Assembly: GCF_900112255.1 (NCBI RefSeq)
Contig: NZ_FOLE01000010.1
Span: forward strand, 62,001-126,000
DNA from: Flexibacter flexilis DSM 6793
Lineage (GTDB): Bacteria > Bacteroidota > Bacteroidia > Cytophagales > Flexibacteraceae
DNA length: 64,000 bases
Reading direction: 5' to 3'
The position numbers and the translations under genes were made by a program. Below are positions 25,570-33,700 of this stretch, in pieces. How positions within the stretch are numbered: the stretch's first letter is position 1; the number at the start of each line of letters is the position of its first letter. The notes beneath the pieces are model-generated. The model did no database searches. It was not told the origin of the DNA and saw nothing but the letters and a program-made list of their open reading frames with translations.

Positions 25570-26610
25570 TTATAAAGCTGATTTGTGTTGTTTTTGTTCG
25601 TAAATTCTTTCTATAATTTCCACCACTTTCAGGCCTTCTAAGGCGTTGGTAGTGGCTACGTTGCGGCCTTGCAGTGTGTCTATCACATTTTCTATAATGA
25701 AATGATGATTGGCCGCACTGCCTTTATAATTGCCGTAGTCGTTGGGCGGACTGGCGGGAGGCAGTTCGGGCATTTGATAGTCCTTGATGTGGCAATATTC
25801 CACTTCGTTCATGTACTGGCCGCCAATTTTTACGCTGCCGTTTTCGGCGATAATCGTAATGCTACTTTCGAGATTTTTATCCCAAACGGAGGTAGAATAA
25901 TGAATACAGCCCGCGCCACCTTTTTTAAAGTCAAAAGTTACCGTTCCTGAGTCTTCAAATTCTGTAAGATGCTGGTGGTTAAAGTCATAGAAACGCGCTT
26001 GAATGTTTTTGATGTCGCCGAAAAGCCAAAACATAATATCCACGAAATGGCTAAACTGCGTAAAAAGTGTGCCGCCGTCCGAGACTTGCAAACCTTTCCA
26101 ATTGCCTTGTCCGTGTTTGTAATAGCGGCCATCTCTGTTCCAGTAGCAATTGATTTGCACCATAAAAATTTTACCCAAAATACCTTTGCTCACCAATTCT
26201 TTAAGCCACACCGATGGCGGACTGTAGCGGTTTTGCATCACACAAAACACGAGTTTGGACATTTGCAGCGATTTGTAAATCACATCTTCGCAATCGGCTT
26301 TGGTCAGCGCCATCGGTTTTTCGCAAACCACATGACAGCCAGCCTCTAAAGCCAACAGCGATTGGGGCGCGTGCAAGTGATTTGGCGTACAAATATTGAT
26401 GACATCTGGGCGAAGGCCAGAGGCTAAGAGCGATTCCAAAGAATCAAAAAATGGGGTATTGTGCTCATTTTCAATATTCTGCTGCAACGTTGTATTCGTG
26501 TCGGCCATGCCCACTAATTGCGCTTCGGGATTTTGCTGTATAAGAAAGGCGTGCCGCTTGCCTATGTGTCCGCAGCCTACCACCGCAAAAGTGATCTTTT
26601 TTTGTGGCAT
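25570..26610 (-). CDS. Gfo/Idh/MocA oxidoreductase, WbpB/WlbA-like
   Basis: A 346-residue NAD(P)-dependent sugar dehydrogenase. Rossmann start FAVVGCGHIGKRHAFLI (residues about 8-24), the catalytic Lys in VVCEKPMAL near residue 97, and the C-terminal substrate domain with NCYWNRDGRYY and GGTLFTQFSHFVDIMFWLFGD. The pattern resembles UDP-GlcNAcA 3-dehydrogenases of O-antigen sugar synthesis (WbpB/WlbA). The usual aminotransferase and acetyltransferase partners are not adjacent, so the substrate is uncertain. It lies between a small secreted protein and ispF on one strand, probably one transcript. Confidence 0.9.
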   Translation of the reverse strand: MPQKKITFAVVGCGHIGKRHAFLIQQNPEAQLVGMADTNTTLQQNIENEHNTPFFDSLESLLASGLRPDVINICTPNHLHAPQSLLALEAGCHVVCEKPMALTKADCEDVIYKSLQMSKLVFCVMQNRYSPPSVWLKELVSKGILGKIFMVQINCYWNRDGRYYKHGQGNWKGLQVSDGGTLFTQFSHFVDIMFWLFGDIKNIQARFYDFNHQHLTEFEDSGTVTFDFKKGGAGCIHYSTSVWDKNLESSITIIAENGSVKIGGQYMNEVEYCHIKDYQMPELPPASPPNDYGNYKGSAANHHFIIENVIDTLQGRNVATTNALEGLKVVEIIERIYEQKQHKSAL

Positions 26611-26631
26611 GAAAAATCTAAAATTAGTTAT

Positions 26632-27159
26632 TTATTTATTATTCATTTTTTGGGCTTTAATCGGTAGTTCGCCCACCGTAAAAGCTTGATTATAAAATAC
26701 ATAATTTCTTTGCAATTCTACTTCCTCACCTTTTACAAAAAAACCATACACGACCCCGATACCCGTTACGGCACAAAGCAAGGCCGATATGCCACAGGCA
26801 TTTGCATAATCGTTTTGGCCAGTTCTCATGTACGAACCTGTGAGCGGAATGATTTGATTATCAACACTTCGTGTATTGATAAAACTCAACATTAGTTTGC
26901 CAGGCCTGCCCCAGATTCCAGCTTTGCGGCGCAAGGTGGTTACTTGGACGGGTGTGCCACCTTTAATTATTACGAGGCTGTCGTCCACGATTACGTCCGA
27001 ATCCACGACGGCCAGCACCGTATCGCGCGTGTTGGAAACGGCCTCTGTTACCAATCGCACAGGAATAATAGTGCCTGTTGGGAGTAATTTTTGAGCTTGT
27101 GTGTTGAGTGTTAAAATTTCCAACAGCAAGGCAAAGAATACGAATTTTAGGTTTTTCAT
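26632..27159 (-). CDS. Unrecognised small secreted/membrane protein
   Basis: About 175 residues from the ATG at 27159 (MKNLKFVFFALLLEILTLNTQAQ, a signal peptide). The mature part begins KLLPTGTIIPVRLVTEAVSNTRD, a beta-rich segment that recalls the gate domain of TrbI/VirB10-like proteins, and has one hydrophobic helix near residue 120 (CGISALLCAVTGIGVVYGFF). I do not assign a family. It ends 21 bp before the Gfo/Idh/MocA gene and is probably cotranscribed. Confidence 0.72.
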   Translation of the reverse strand: MKNLKFVFFALLLEILTLNTQAQKLLPTGTIIPVRLVTEAVSNTRDTVLAVVDSDVIVDDSLVIIKGGTPVQVTTLRRKAGIWGRPGKLMLSFINTRSVDNQIIPLTGSYMRTGQNDYANACGISALLCAVTGIGVVYGFFVKGEEVELQRNYVFYNQAFTVGELPIKAQKMNNK

Positions 27160-27689
27160 AATTATTGGGATTGAGAATTTACAAATGTAAAGCATATCGC
27201 TGTACAGAAAAAATGATGCCAACTATTTTACAAAACGCTTGCTGCCTCTTTTCAGTGTCTTATTTTTGATGATTTTAAGAATATTTTTTGTTTTAAATGT
27301 ATGGATATTATTGTCAGATTGTCCAATGTGTGTAACATTGCATCTAAAAGCAATGCAATATTTTGATTTTTCAGCAATCATTTTCTAAAACTATTTTTAT
27401 TAAAATGCAATAATTCATATTCAAATGAATGTCTATGTCTAGTATGTTTGTGCTAGAATACAACTGTAATAATTGTCTGATTGATTAGGGAAACTCCATG
27501 AAAATTAGGATCACAATTTTTTATATTTTTCGAAAGAATCATTATTTATAAATATTTTCTAATCAGATATTTATAAGTGAATGGTCTGTTATTTTTTTAT
27601 GATTTTTTTAAAAATACTTGACTGTTGTTATAGTTTTTATACTTTTGTTACAAGTAAATCTTTTTTCACATTATAAACACATTTGTTTT
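27160..27689. other. 530-bp AT-rich intergenic region
   Basis: No coding sequence of convincing quality on either strand. It holds an inverted repeat TTATAAATAT / ATATTTATAA (27546-27576) and a predicted promoter (27618-27647) that reads into the TM2-domain gene, plus a weak hairpin ATTGCAT / ATGCAAT near 27338-27360. It is the longest gene-free stretch in the window. Confidence 0.6.
27618..27647 (+). promoter_or_regulatory. Bacteroidota-type promoter for the TM2-domain gene
   Basis: TTG at 27618-27620, 19 bases, then TACTTTTG at 27640-27647, matching TTG / TAnnTTTG. The ATG follows 42 bp later. Confidence 0.6.
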
Positions 27690-28121
27690 ATGAAAAAACT
27701 ATTGTTTTTAGCGATTGCCTTCATTTTGTCTTTCGCCGTAACTCCAAACACTGCAAAAGCTTCTAATGCTTACACTGTAAACGACGAAGCAGTTGAAACA
27801 TTATTCCAAAGTGGCGTGCAGGTATTGTCTTTGGCTGATGAAAGTGCTACAATGCTTGATATTGCTGGCGTGAGCAATGCCGAAACAGTAAAAGCAAGCG
27901 GCAAAAACCCATTGGTAGCGTTCTTACTTTCTTGGTTTTTGGGTTATTTGGGTATTCACCGTGCGTACTTGGGTACTGCAACAGGCGTAGTTATTGGCTA
28001 TATCCTTACTTGTGGTGGCTTGGGGATTGTGGCTACTATTGACTGGATTGTATTGCTTATCGGCGTGATAGACGACGACATTAGCAAGTACGAAAACAAC
28101 AAAAAATTCTTTATGTGGTAA
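27690..28121 (+). CDS. TM2-domain protein with signal peptide
   Basis: 143 residues. Signal peptide MKKLLFLAIAFILSFAVTPN, then a polar stretch (about 25-75). A TM2 domain follows: KNPLVAFLLSWFLGYLGIHRAYLGT is the first helix and turn, and GGLGIVATIDWIVLLIGVIDDD the second. TM2 domains occur as membrane pairs of unknown function, common in Bacteroidota. The short paralogous C-terminus ends in KKFFMW. A good promoter lies upstream and a strong terminator 16 bp downstream, so it is a single-gene unit. Confidence 0.85.
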   Translation: MKKLLFLAIAFILSFAVTPNTAKASNAYTVNDEAVETLFQSGVQVLSLADESATMLDIAGVSNAETVKASGKNPLVAFLLSWFLGYLGIHRAYLGTATGVVIGYILTCGGLGIVATIDWIVLLIGVIDDDISKYENNKKFFMW

Positions 28122-28137
28122 TTCACCCTAGAGTTAT

Positions 28138-28186
28138 AAAAAAGAGTGGGGCGATGTTGAGAATCAACATCGCCCCACTCTTTTTT
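28138..28186. terminator. Bidirectional terminator between TM2 gene and TPR operon
   Basis: Perfect stem of about 23 bp: arms AAAAAAGAGTGGGGCGATG... and complement, 3-base loop GAA. It sits between convergent genes and overlaps the last codon of the minus-strand gene by 2 bp. Confidence 0.9.
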
Positions 28187-29045
28187 ATTTCCGTTGTTCG
28201 GTTTGGATAATGGTTTGTTTGATGGGGTCGTTGTAGCGGCGTGTCAGTTGTTTGTTTTTTTCTTGGGCTAAATAATGAGCATATCTGCCGCCTCCCTGAT
28301 AAAACATATTGAAAAGTCCCGCACCCGTAAAAAAACCTGAAAAGTAATATTTGTGCCAAAAACTATATACGCCAAATCCTAAACTAAGTGTCTGAATGGC
28401 CAGCGACGTGATTCCTTTGTTCGGATAACCAGCGTACCATTGCCCAGCCCCTGGAAAAATCATTGAAAGTAAATGCGCTTTGTCAGGATTGCGTAACTTG
28501 GGGTTTCGGATAAAATGGTACAAACTATCAGTTTTGCTGGCCGCAATACCGTTTTGGGTGGCGTATTGCTCGAACTTGGCTTTTCCTTCGTCCCAACGCC
28601 TGAGTTCATTGAGCGACAAAATTTCTAAAGGAAATAAGTTGGTTGTCAGTGTACTATCTTTTATAAAATGCCTGCCCTGTAATACAAAATGCAAACTTTC
28701 GTTGTAATGCTCGGCCAAATACGCGCATAGAGCCAACTCATAGTAAATAGCCGCTTGCGCCGTGTCGGTAGCAAGTGTTTGCAAGGCCATGCGCTCGGCG
28801 GTTTTCTGGGCTTTGTCAAATTGCTTTAAGGCTTTATAGCACCACGTTTTTTTCAAAAGTGCCTCGTTGCGTTTGAGGTCTGTGTTTGCTGTAAAATACT
28901 GATATTCAAAAGATAAAGCAGCATTTTGGTAGTCTTTAGCCAACCATAAACTATCTGCATAGCTGCGTGTTTGGGCTTTAGTAATTAAACACATTCCGCA
29001 AAGGAATGCGCATATCAAAAAGCAGTTGGTTGTCAATTTTGTCAT
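28185..29045 (-). CDS. Secreted TPR protein with C-terminal DUF5683-like membrane domain (paralogue 2)
   Basis: 286 residues. Signal peptide about 1-24 (ending TKAQ). TPR-like helices follow (YADSLWLAKDYQNAALSFEY; YKALKQFDKAQKTAER). The C-terminal about 90 residues read LSMIFPGAGQWYAGYPNKGITSLAIQ and then two hydrophobic helices, like DUF5683-type C-termini. It overlaps the preceding gene by 68 bp. Paralogue 1 just upstream has the same architecture and the same PG-G--YAG----GI-SL pattern, so the pair arose by duplication. Last gene of the envelope operon; function unknown. Confidence 0.8.
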   Translation of the reverse strand: MTKLTTNCFLICAFLCGMCLITKAQTRSYADSLWLAKDYQNAALSFEYQYFTANTDLKRNEALLKKTWCYKALKQFDKAQKTAERMALQTLATDTAQAAIYYELALCAYLAEHYNESLHFVLQGRHFIKDSTLTTNLFPLEILSLNELRRWDEGKAKFEQYATQNGIAASKTDSLYHFIRNPKLRNPDKAHLLSMIFPGAGQWYAGYPNKGITSLAIQTLSLGFGVYSFWHKYYFSGFFTGAGLFNMFYQGGGRYAHYLAQEKNKQLTRRYNDPIKQTIIQTEQRK

Positions 29046-29865
29046 ACATTTCTTGTTGTTTTATCTGTACGCTCAGGCTGCTGCCCCAAATATTGCCAAT
29101 GTAAACGGCAGTAAATAAGCTGCCGTAAATGATAAATCTGGCACTTTTTACGCCAGCTTTCCGATAACTCTCATAGGTCGGCAACCCCAACGCCACGCAT
29201 TGTAGCAGCGATGAAATTCCTTGCCCGCGTTTGCCCGCGTATATTTTGCCGCTACCAGGTATAATTGCCGACATCAGCCCCGCCACCAACGGCGAACGTT
29301 TTTTAACTTTTTGTAAGGCTAATTTACTCTTTTCCAGCGATTCGTGCGGCTCTGAAGTGGCATAAAATTGCCCAGCCCACGAATTTTGTTGCAACGAATC
29401 ATATTTTTTGAAATCACGTTGAAGCAGCGCAACTCCTGATTTTTCGACTTGTGCCAGTGCCAAAACCAAACTGTCTGTACTGTGTTTTTCCACTTCCCTA
29501 ATCGTGGCGGTGGCTTGGGTGTGTTGGTTTTGATAGGCAAAATCCACGCCAGCCAGTAAGTGAGCTTGTGCATATAGCGGGTTTTCGGGTTGTATTTTTT
29601 GTAAATAAAAGGCCGAAGAATCCAGTATTTTTTGATTGAAAAAAGCCAAACCCAAACCCCAAAAAAGGCTGTCTTGTTGCGCTTCAGAATATCCTTTTTG
29701 CTTGGTAAGGTGCTGATAATGAAGGATAAGTTCTTCGTACTGCGCCGTATTTTGCAAATGCTCAGCAAATTGGAGTTGTTCCCGAAAGCTGCTCGGCTGC
29801 CCGTATTGCGCATGGCTCAGGTGCGCCACCAAAATCAAAATTAATGCAGTGAAATATCGTATCAT
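28978..29865 (-). CDS. Secreted TPR protein with C-terminal DUF5683-like membrane domain (paralogue 1)
   Basis: About 295 residues from the ATG at 29865. Signal peptide MIRYFTALILILVAHLSHAQ, TPR-type helical hairpins to about residue 190, then SAIIPGSGKIYAGKRGQGISSLLQ and hydrophobic helices, the same ending as paralogue 2. Its ATG overlaps the yidD stop codon by the 4 bases ATGA, so translation is probably coupled. The role is unknown; the operon context suggests envelope assembly. An upstream frame extension reaching 29958 runs inside yidD and is not needed. Confidence 0.8.
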   Translation of the reverse strand: MIRYFTALILILVAHLSHAQYGQPSSFREQLQFAEHLQNTAQYEELILHYQHLTKQKGYSEAQQDSLFWGLGLAFFNQKILDSSAFYLQKIQPENPLYAQAHLLAGVDFAYQNQHTQATATIREVEKHSTDSLVLALAQVEKSGVALLQRDFKKYDSLQQNSWAGQFYATSEPHESLEKSKLALQKVKKRSPLVAGLMSAIIPGSGKIYAGKRGQGISSLLQCVALGLPTYESYRKAGVKSARFIIYGSLFTAVYIGNIWGSSLSVQIKQQEMYDKIDNQLLFDMRIPLRNVFNY

Positions 29866-30299
29866 TTTTTGAGGCGGTACATATAGGGTTCGTCTTCTAC
29901 TAAACCGTCCGCCCCAATGCGCACGGGCCGAATGTCGGTGGCTGCAATGCGATTGCAACGCCCTAAACGGTCGGTGGTCAGGGCAATGCCCTTCAAGATG
30001 CCAAATTCTTGCAGTGCCTTGCGGCTAAAACGCGAACAAGACGTATGGTACAAACAGCTCGCCGAGATTTGACGTGAAATAACATTTTGATAAAATGACA
30101 AACTGCCATGCAATGCCCATTTGAGTGGATTGTATCCTTTGTAGTGGGTGGTGGCAACAGGTTTGGTTAGTGTGTCGGCGTGGGAGAGGAGCTGTAAATC
30201 TTGTAGGCGGTTTTGGCTTATGCCTTTCTGGGGGAATAATACCAAAAATACAACCCCAAGCAGCCACTTATTTTTTAGCAGATTTGATAACTTTGGCAT
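29862..30299 (-). CDS. yidD: YidD-domain protein with secreted N-terminal extension
   Basis: YidD (membrane protein insertion efficiency factor) is normally about 70-85 residues. Here the domain covers residues about 65-140: GSLSFYQNVISRQISASCLYHTSCSRFSRKALQEFG, with the conserved Cys pair and the phenylalanine-rich start, then TDRLGRCN. It is preceded by about 60 residues: a hydrophobic segment LLKNKWLLGVVFLVLFPQKGISQ that resembles a signal peptide, plus a linker. Start ATG 30299, inside the 3' end of the LolA-like gene (32-bp overlap). A TTG at 30320 is an alternative. The extension puts the domain outside the cytoplasm if the signal works, unlike classical YidD beside YidC. Confidence 0.85.
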   Translation of the reverse strand: MPKLSNLLKNKWLLGVVFLVLFPQKGISQNRLQDLQLLSHADTLTKPVATTHYKGYNPLKWALHGSLSFYQNVISRQISASCLYHTSCSRFSRKALQEFGILKGIALTTDRLGRCNRIAATDIRPVRIGADGLVEDEPYMYRLKK

Positions 30300-30987
30300 T
30301 GCGCGGAACAGTAAAATCAAAAAGACCTGAAGTAGCTTGTGCGTTGATTTTTAAATCACTATAAGCATTTTTGCTTACAATTGAGTCTCCTGCAAACGGA
30401 TAATCTATTTGCGTGATGGCTTGCGGAAAATCTACGCCCGAAATGTTGGTATAATTATAAAAGTACATTTTTTTTACAATGCGACTTTTTGCATCTGTAT
30501 AGCTCATATAAATTGGCAAATAACCCTGATGCACTAATTCTACTTCTTTCAGTACGTTGCTGGCCTGTATGGGCGGTTGCCATTGCGTAATCACCAAATC
30601 TTTGTCGTAGCGCGTGTTTTTGAGCGTAAAGCCCATATTTTTTAGCCCCAAATCATTTTTTTTGTTTTGAAGGAAAAAATATAATTGGCTGTTTTCGGTG
30701 CTGTATTGTGTATTTTGGAGAGTATAGACTTCTTTCGTTTTGGGCGTGTAAATGCTTACTTCGCCTTTGGCCGTGTTGATGGTGTATCCCTCTTGTGGTG
30801 AACGTAAATGCGTAATCATTTTGCCCGCACCCGTGTAAGCGACTTCGCCCGTAGAAGTCAAGGTTTTTCCGTTATGGAAGTTTTTGGTAACTAATTGCGC
30901 CTGAAATTTTTGGAAAGATTGAGATACCGCCAGTTGTGAGGTAATGGCCAATACCATTACCGTCAGAAATGATTTATGTAAGGTCAT
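30268..30987 (-). CDS. LolA-like outer-membrane lipoprotein carrier
   Basis: 239 residues. Signal peptide ending AVSQ (about residue 23). The body is the LolA-like curved beta sheet: GKMITHLRSPQEGYTINTAKGEVSIYTPKTKEVYTL and QIDYPFAGDSIVSKN. Expected to move or bind lipid or lipoproteins in the periplasm. It overlaps yidD and follows the glycosyltransferase gene by 40 bp, in a five-gene minus-strand run. Bacteroidota LolA homologues are divergent, so the function within this family is inferred only. Confidence 0.8.
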   Translation of the reverse strand: MTLHKSFLTVMVLAITSQLAVSQSFQKFQAQLVTKNFHNGKTLTSTGEVAYTGAGKMITHLRSPQEGYTINTAKGEVSIYTPKTKEVYTLQNTQYSTENSQLYFFLQNKKNDLGLKNMGFTLKNTRYDKDLVITQWQPPIQASNVLKEVELVHQGYLPIYMSYTDAKSRIVKKMYFYNYTNISGVDFPQAITQIDYPFAGDSIVSKNAYSDLKINAQATSGLFDFTVPRNAKVIKSAKK

Positions 30988-31027
30988 AAAAATTACAAAG
31001 TGTGTCGTGTGTGGTTTGTTTAGATTT

Positions 31028-31777
31028 TTAGGGTTCGATGCGGTAGGTTTTGAACAAACTACTAATTTTCATTTGCAAAACCCCAAAAACCGCTTCTTTG
31101 AAAATGCCTTTAGACATTTTGGACTGGCCTTTGGTGCGGTCGGTGAAAATAATCGGCACTTCTTTTATCTTAAACCCAAACTTCCAAGCCGTGAATTTCA
31201 TTTCTATTTGGAAGGCGTAACCAATGAATTTTACTTTATCTAAATTGATGGTTTCCAGAACTTTGCGGCGATAACATTTGAAGCCCGCCGTCGTGTCCTG
31301 AATGTCCATGCCCGTAACGAAACGCACATAATAACTGGCAAAATACGACATCAGCACGCGACTCATTGGCCAGTTTACGACATTGACCCCCACCACATAG
31401 CGCGAGCCAATAGCCATGTCATAGCCTTCATCGGCGCAGGCGGCGCGTAGGCGCACGAGGTCTTCGGGGTTGTGCGAAAAATCTGCGTCCATTTCAAAAA
31501 TATATTCGTAACCGTGACGCAACGCGTATTTGAAGCCGTGTATGTAGGCTGTGCCAAGTCCAAGTTTGCCTTTGCGTTGTTCCAAATGCAATCTTCCTAC
31601 AAACTCAAATTGCAGTTTTCGGACTATTTCGGCGGTGCCGTCGGGCGAGCCGTCATCAATGATGAGTACGTCGAAAGGCTGCGCTAAGGAAAATACCTTC
31701 CGTATAATGGCCTCTACGTTTTCGCATTCGTTGTAGGTCGGTATAATCACTATCGAATCTTTCAAACTTCTATCCAA
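31028..31777 (-). CDS. Polyprenol monophosphomannose synthase-type GT2 glycosyltransferase
   Basis: 249-residue family-2 glycosyltransferase of the dolichol-phosphate-mannose synthase type. SIVIIPTYNECENVEAII is the nucleotide-sugar site, LIIDDGSPDGTAEIVR the first Asp motif, YIFEMDADFSHNPEDL the DxD-type motif, and GSRYVVGVNVVNWP is characteristic. No membrane segment at the C-terminus, as in the short form. No ATG is available: an in-frame stop codon lies just upstream and the frame begins with TTG at 31777 (a second TTG is four codons on). Probably starts the envelope operon; a thioesterase gene lies 26 bp upstream. Confidence 0.93.
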   Translation of the reverse strand: MDRSLKDSIVIIPTYNECENVEAIIRKVFSLAQPFDVLIIDDGSPDGTAEIVRKLQFEFVGRLHLEQRKGKLGLGTAYIHGFKYALRHGYEYIFEMDADFSHNPEDLVRLRAACADEGYDMAIGSRYVVGVNVVNWPMSRVLMSYFASYYVRFVTGMDIQDTTAGFKCYRRKVLETINLDKVKFIGYAFQIEMKFTAWKFGFKIKEVPIIFTDRTKGQSKMSKGIFKEAVFGVLQMKISSLFKTYRIEP

Positions 31778-31803
31778 GGGAGCTTATTGTTTAGTAAAAT
31801 AAA

Positions 31804-32241
31804 TTATTGACTGTCAGTTATTTGTAGCTTTTCGAGTGCTTCCGTAGGCAAGGCCGCCACTTTGCGAATTTGGTAATCAAAACACACAATGCCTGTTTTG
31901 GCTTCGGCTACGGTTTTGCCTGTTGCCTTGTTGCTGAGTTTGTAGTAAAGGTCAAAGCCATATTTACTAAACTCGGCGGCGGCCACTTCTATGCGCAACG
32001 TATCCCCATGAAACGATTCGCTTTTATATACTATTGCGCTGTCGGCCATAATGACACCCACTCCCGCCAAAGAGAGTTCCGTATAACCCAATGAGTTGAA
32101 GTATTGCACCCGTGCTTCATGCACAATAGACAAAATCGTGTCGTTGCCTACGTGTCCGCCATAGTTAAGGTCGGTTACCCGAATGGGAACTTCGGTACTA
32201 AAACTAAAAACACTGGGCAAGTCAAGTTTGATACGCGCCAT
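31804..32241 (-). CDS. Hotdog-fold acyl-CoA thioesterase (4HBT)
   Basis: About 145 residues from ATG 32241 (MARIKLDLP). The hotdog core shows VRVTDLNYGGHVGNDTILSIVHEAR, with the Asp/Asn and the His of the 4-hydroxybenzoyl-CoA thioesterase family, and a central helix. It hydrolyses acyl-CoA; chain preference is unknown. It is transcribed toward the glycosyltransferase gene with a 26-bp gap, so it may be the first gene of the envelope operon. Confidence 0.87.
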   Translation of the reverse strand: MARIKLDLPSVFSFSTEVPIRVTDLNYGGHVGNDTILSIVHEARVQYFNSLGYTELSLAGVGVIMADSAIVYKSESFHGDTLRIEVAAAEFSKYGFDLYYKLSNKATGKTVAEAKTGIVCFDYQIRKVAALPTEALEKLQITDSQ

Positions 32242-32314
32242 AAAATAAAATAACATTAGAATTGAACTGCCAAAAATAATGATTTTTGGCAGAATCGGCG
32301 CATTTTGACCAAAC

Positions 32315-33511
32315 TTAATGCGGTGTTTTTGACGCGTTTTGTTTGAGTGTTTGGCTTAAATAAATGAGTCCCAACACGCCCGACATCACCGAGCCAATCA
32401 GGATAGCAATTTTGGAAATGTCTTGCCGATGCGCATCGCTAAAGGCCAGAAACGAAACGAACAAGGACATCGTAAAGCCAATCCCCGCCAAAATAGCTGT
32501 TCCGAACAAAAGTTTCCAACTCACTTGGTTGGGCAATTCTGTGAGTTTTATTTTGGTAGAAATAAAAGCTATAAGCATGATACCCAGCGGTTTGCCGACG
32601 ATAAGCCCCGCCATAATGCCCAAACTAATCCCCGATAATAATTCGCCCATTACGCCCGCATTCAGTACAATGGCCGTATTAGCGATGGCAAAAAGTGGTA
32701 CAATAAATTTGTTTACGGGTTGGTGTAGCAAATGAGCCAACTCTTCCAAAGGTTCAGAATTTTTGTTGCGAATCGGCGTAACTGCCGCAATCAGTACCCC
32801 CGCAATAGTGGCATGAATGCCCGAATAATGCAGCAAATACCACACCACCGCGCCCACGACAGCCCACAGGCTTATGTGGTAAAATTTGGTGTAGCGTTCC
32901 AGTAGCCACAAGCCCAGCGGTAATAAAATGGCACCCATAACATAATAAAAATCAATGCTTTGGCTGTAAAATAAGGCAATGACTACGACCGCGCCCAAAT
33001 CGTCGATGATGGCCAAAGCCGTCAGAAAAACTTTGAGGCTGCGCGGAATACTGCTTCCGAGTAGTGCCAAAATCCCAATAGAAAAAGCAATGTCGGTGGC
33101 CGTCGGGATAGCCCAACCCGTTATGTTTTCAGTTTGGTAGTTGAGTGCCGCGTAAATAAGTGCAGGGGCAATAATGCCGCCAATGGCGCAAAGGAATGGC
33201 AATAGGGCTTTTCTGAAATTGGAAAGTTCGCCCACCACCATTTCTTTTTTTATTTCCAAGCCCACCACCGCAAAAAAAATGGTCATGAGGCCATCATTCA
33301 CCAAATGCAAGACTGTAAACTCACCCGTTACGGTTTTATTCCAAAAATTAACATACACACTGCTCCACGCTGAGTTTGCCAAAGCCAAAGACCCCATGAC
33401 GCACAAAATCAAAATCAGTCCGCTTTTTGCATCGCCTTCGGGCAGATTTTTGAACAAATTATTAGGAGAAAGTTTTCGTAATCTACGCTTTATTATAATG
33501 CTTCTGCTCAT
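32315..33511 (-). CDS. nhaA: Na+/H+ antiporter NhaA
   Basis: 398-residue inner-membrane antiporter with about 12 helices. It has the NhaA signature GLEIKKEMVVGEL and the two functional aspartates in TALAIIDDLGAVVVI (the transport pair Asp-Asp). The C-terminus has GFTMSLFVSFLAF. It exchanges Na+ for H+ for pH and sodium homeostasis. It stands alone: the upstream palindrome at 33548-33569 is a candidate control element. Confidence 0.97.
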   Translation of the reverse strand: MSRSIIIKRRLRKLSPNNLFKNLPEGDAKSGLILILCVMGSLALANSAWSSVYVNFWNKTVTGEFTVLHLVNDGLMTIFFAVVGLEIKKEMVVGELSNFRKALLPFLCAIGGIIAPALIYAALNYQTENITGWAIPTATDIAFSIGILALLGSSIPRSLKVFLTALAIIDDLGAVVVIALFYSQSIDFYYVMGAILLPLGLWLLERYTKFYHISLWAVVGAVVWYLLHYSGIHATIAGVLIAAVTPIRNKNSEPLEELAHLLHQPVNKFIVPLFAIANTAIVLNAGVMGELLSGISLGIMAGLIVGKPLGIMLIAFISTKIKLTELPNQVSWKLLFGTAILAGIGFTMSLFVSFLAFSDAHRQDISKIAILIGSVMSGVLGLIYLSQTLKQNASKTPH

Positions 33512-33547
33512 AATTAGACTGTTATGGAGTTTTAATAATAAAAAAAA

Positions 33548-33569
33548 TAACTTTGTCTCTGCAAAGTTA
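33548..33569. promoter_or_regulatory. Perfect palindrome upstream of nhaA
   Basis: TAACTTTG-tctctg-CAAAGTTA, 8-bp arms, centred about 47 bp before the nhaA start. Each arm itself reads as the -7 promoter element TAnnTTTG, in opposite directions. The minus-strand copy could be the nhaA promoter, although no good -33 TTG is visible. Confidence 0.4.
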
Positions 33570-33617
33570 AAGGCGTTTGGGAAAAGTATATGCTTTTGGA
33601 CGTTTAAATTTACCCTA

Positions 33618-33666
33618 AAACAAAAAGCGAGCAGCTTCTTGTACAGAAAACTACTCGCTTTATTAT
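33618..33666 (-). terminator. Terminator of the SDR gene (wobble-paired)
   Basis: On the minus strand GCGAGTAGTTTTCT is followed by AGAAGCTGCTCGC, which pairs over about 12 positions using G-U wobbles, and is followed by TTTTTG. The wobbles only work in the minus-strand RNA, so the hairpin belongs to the SDR transcript. It shares its sequence with the hairpin at 34711-34756. Confidence 0.7.
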
Positions 33667-33700
33667 AAACACAGATTTCCTTTTTTTAAGGACAGAATAA

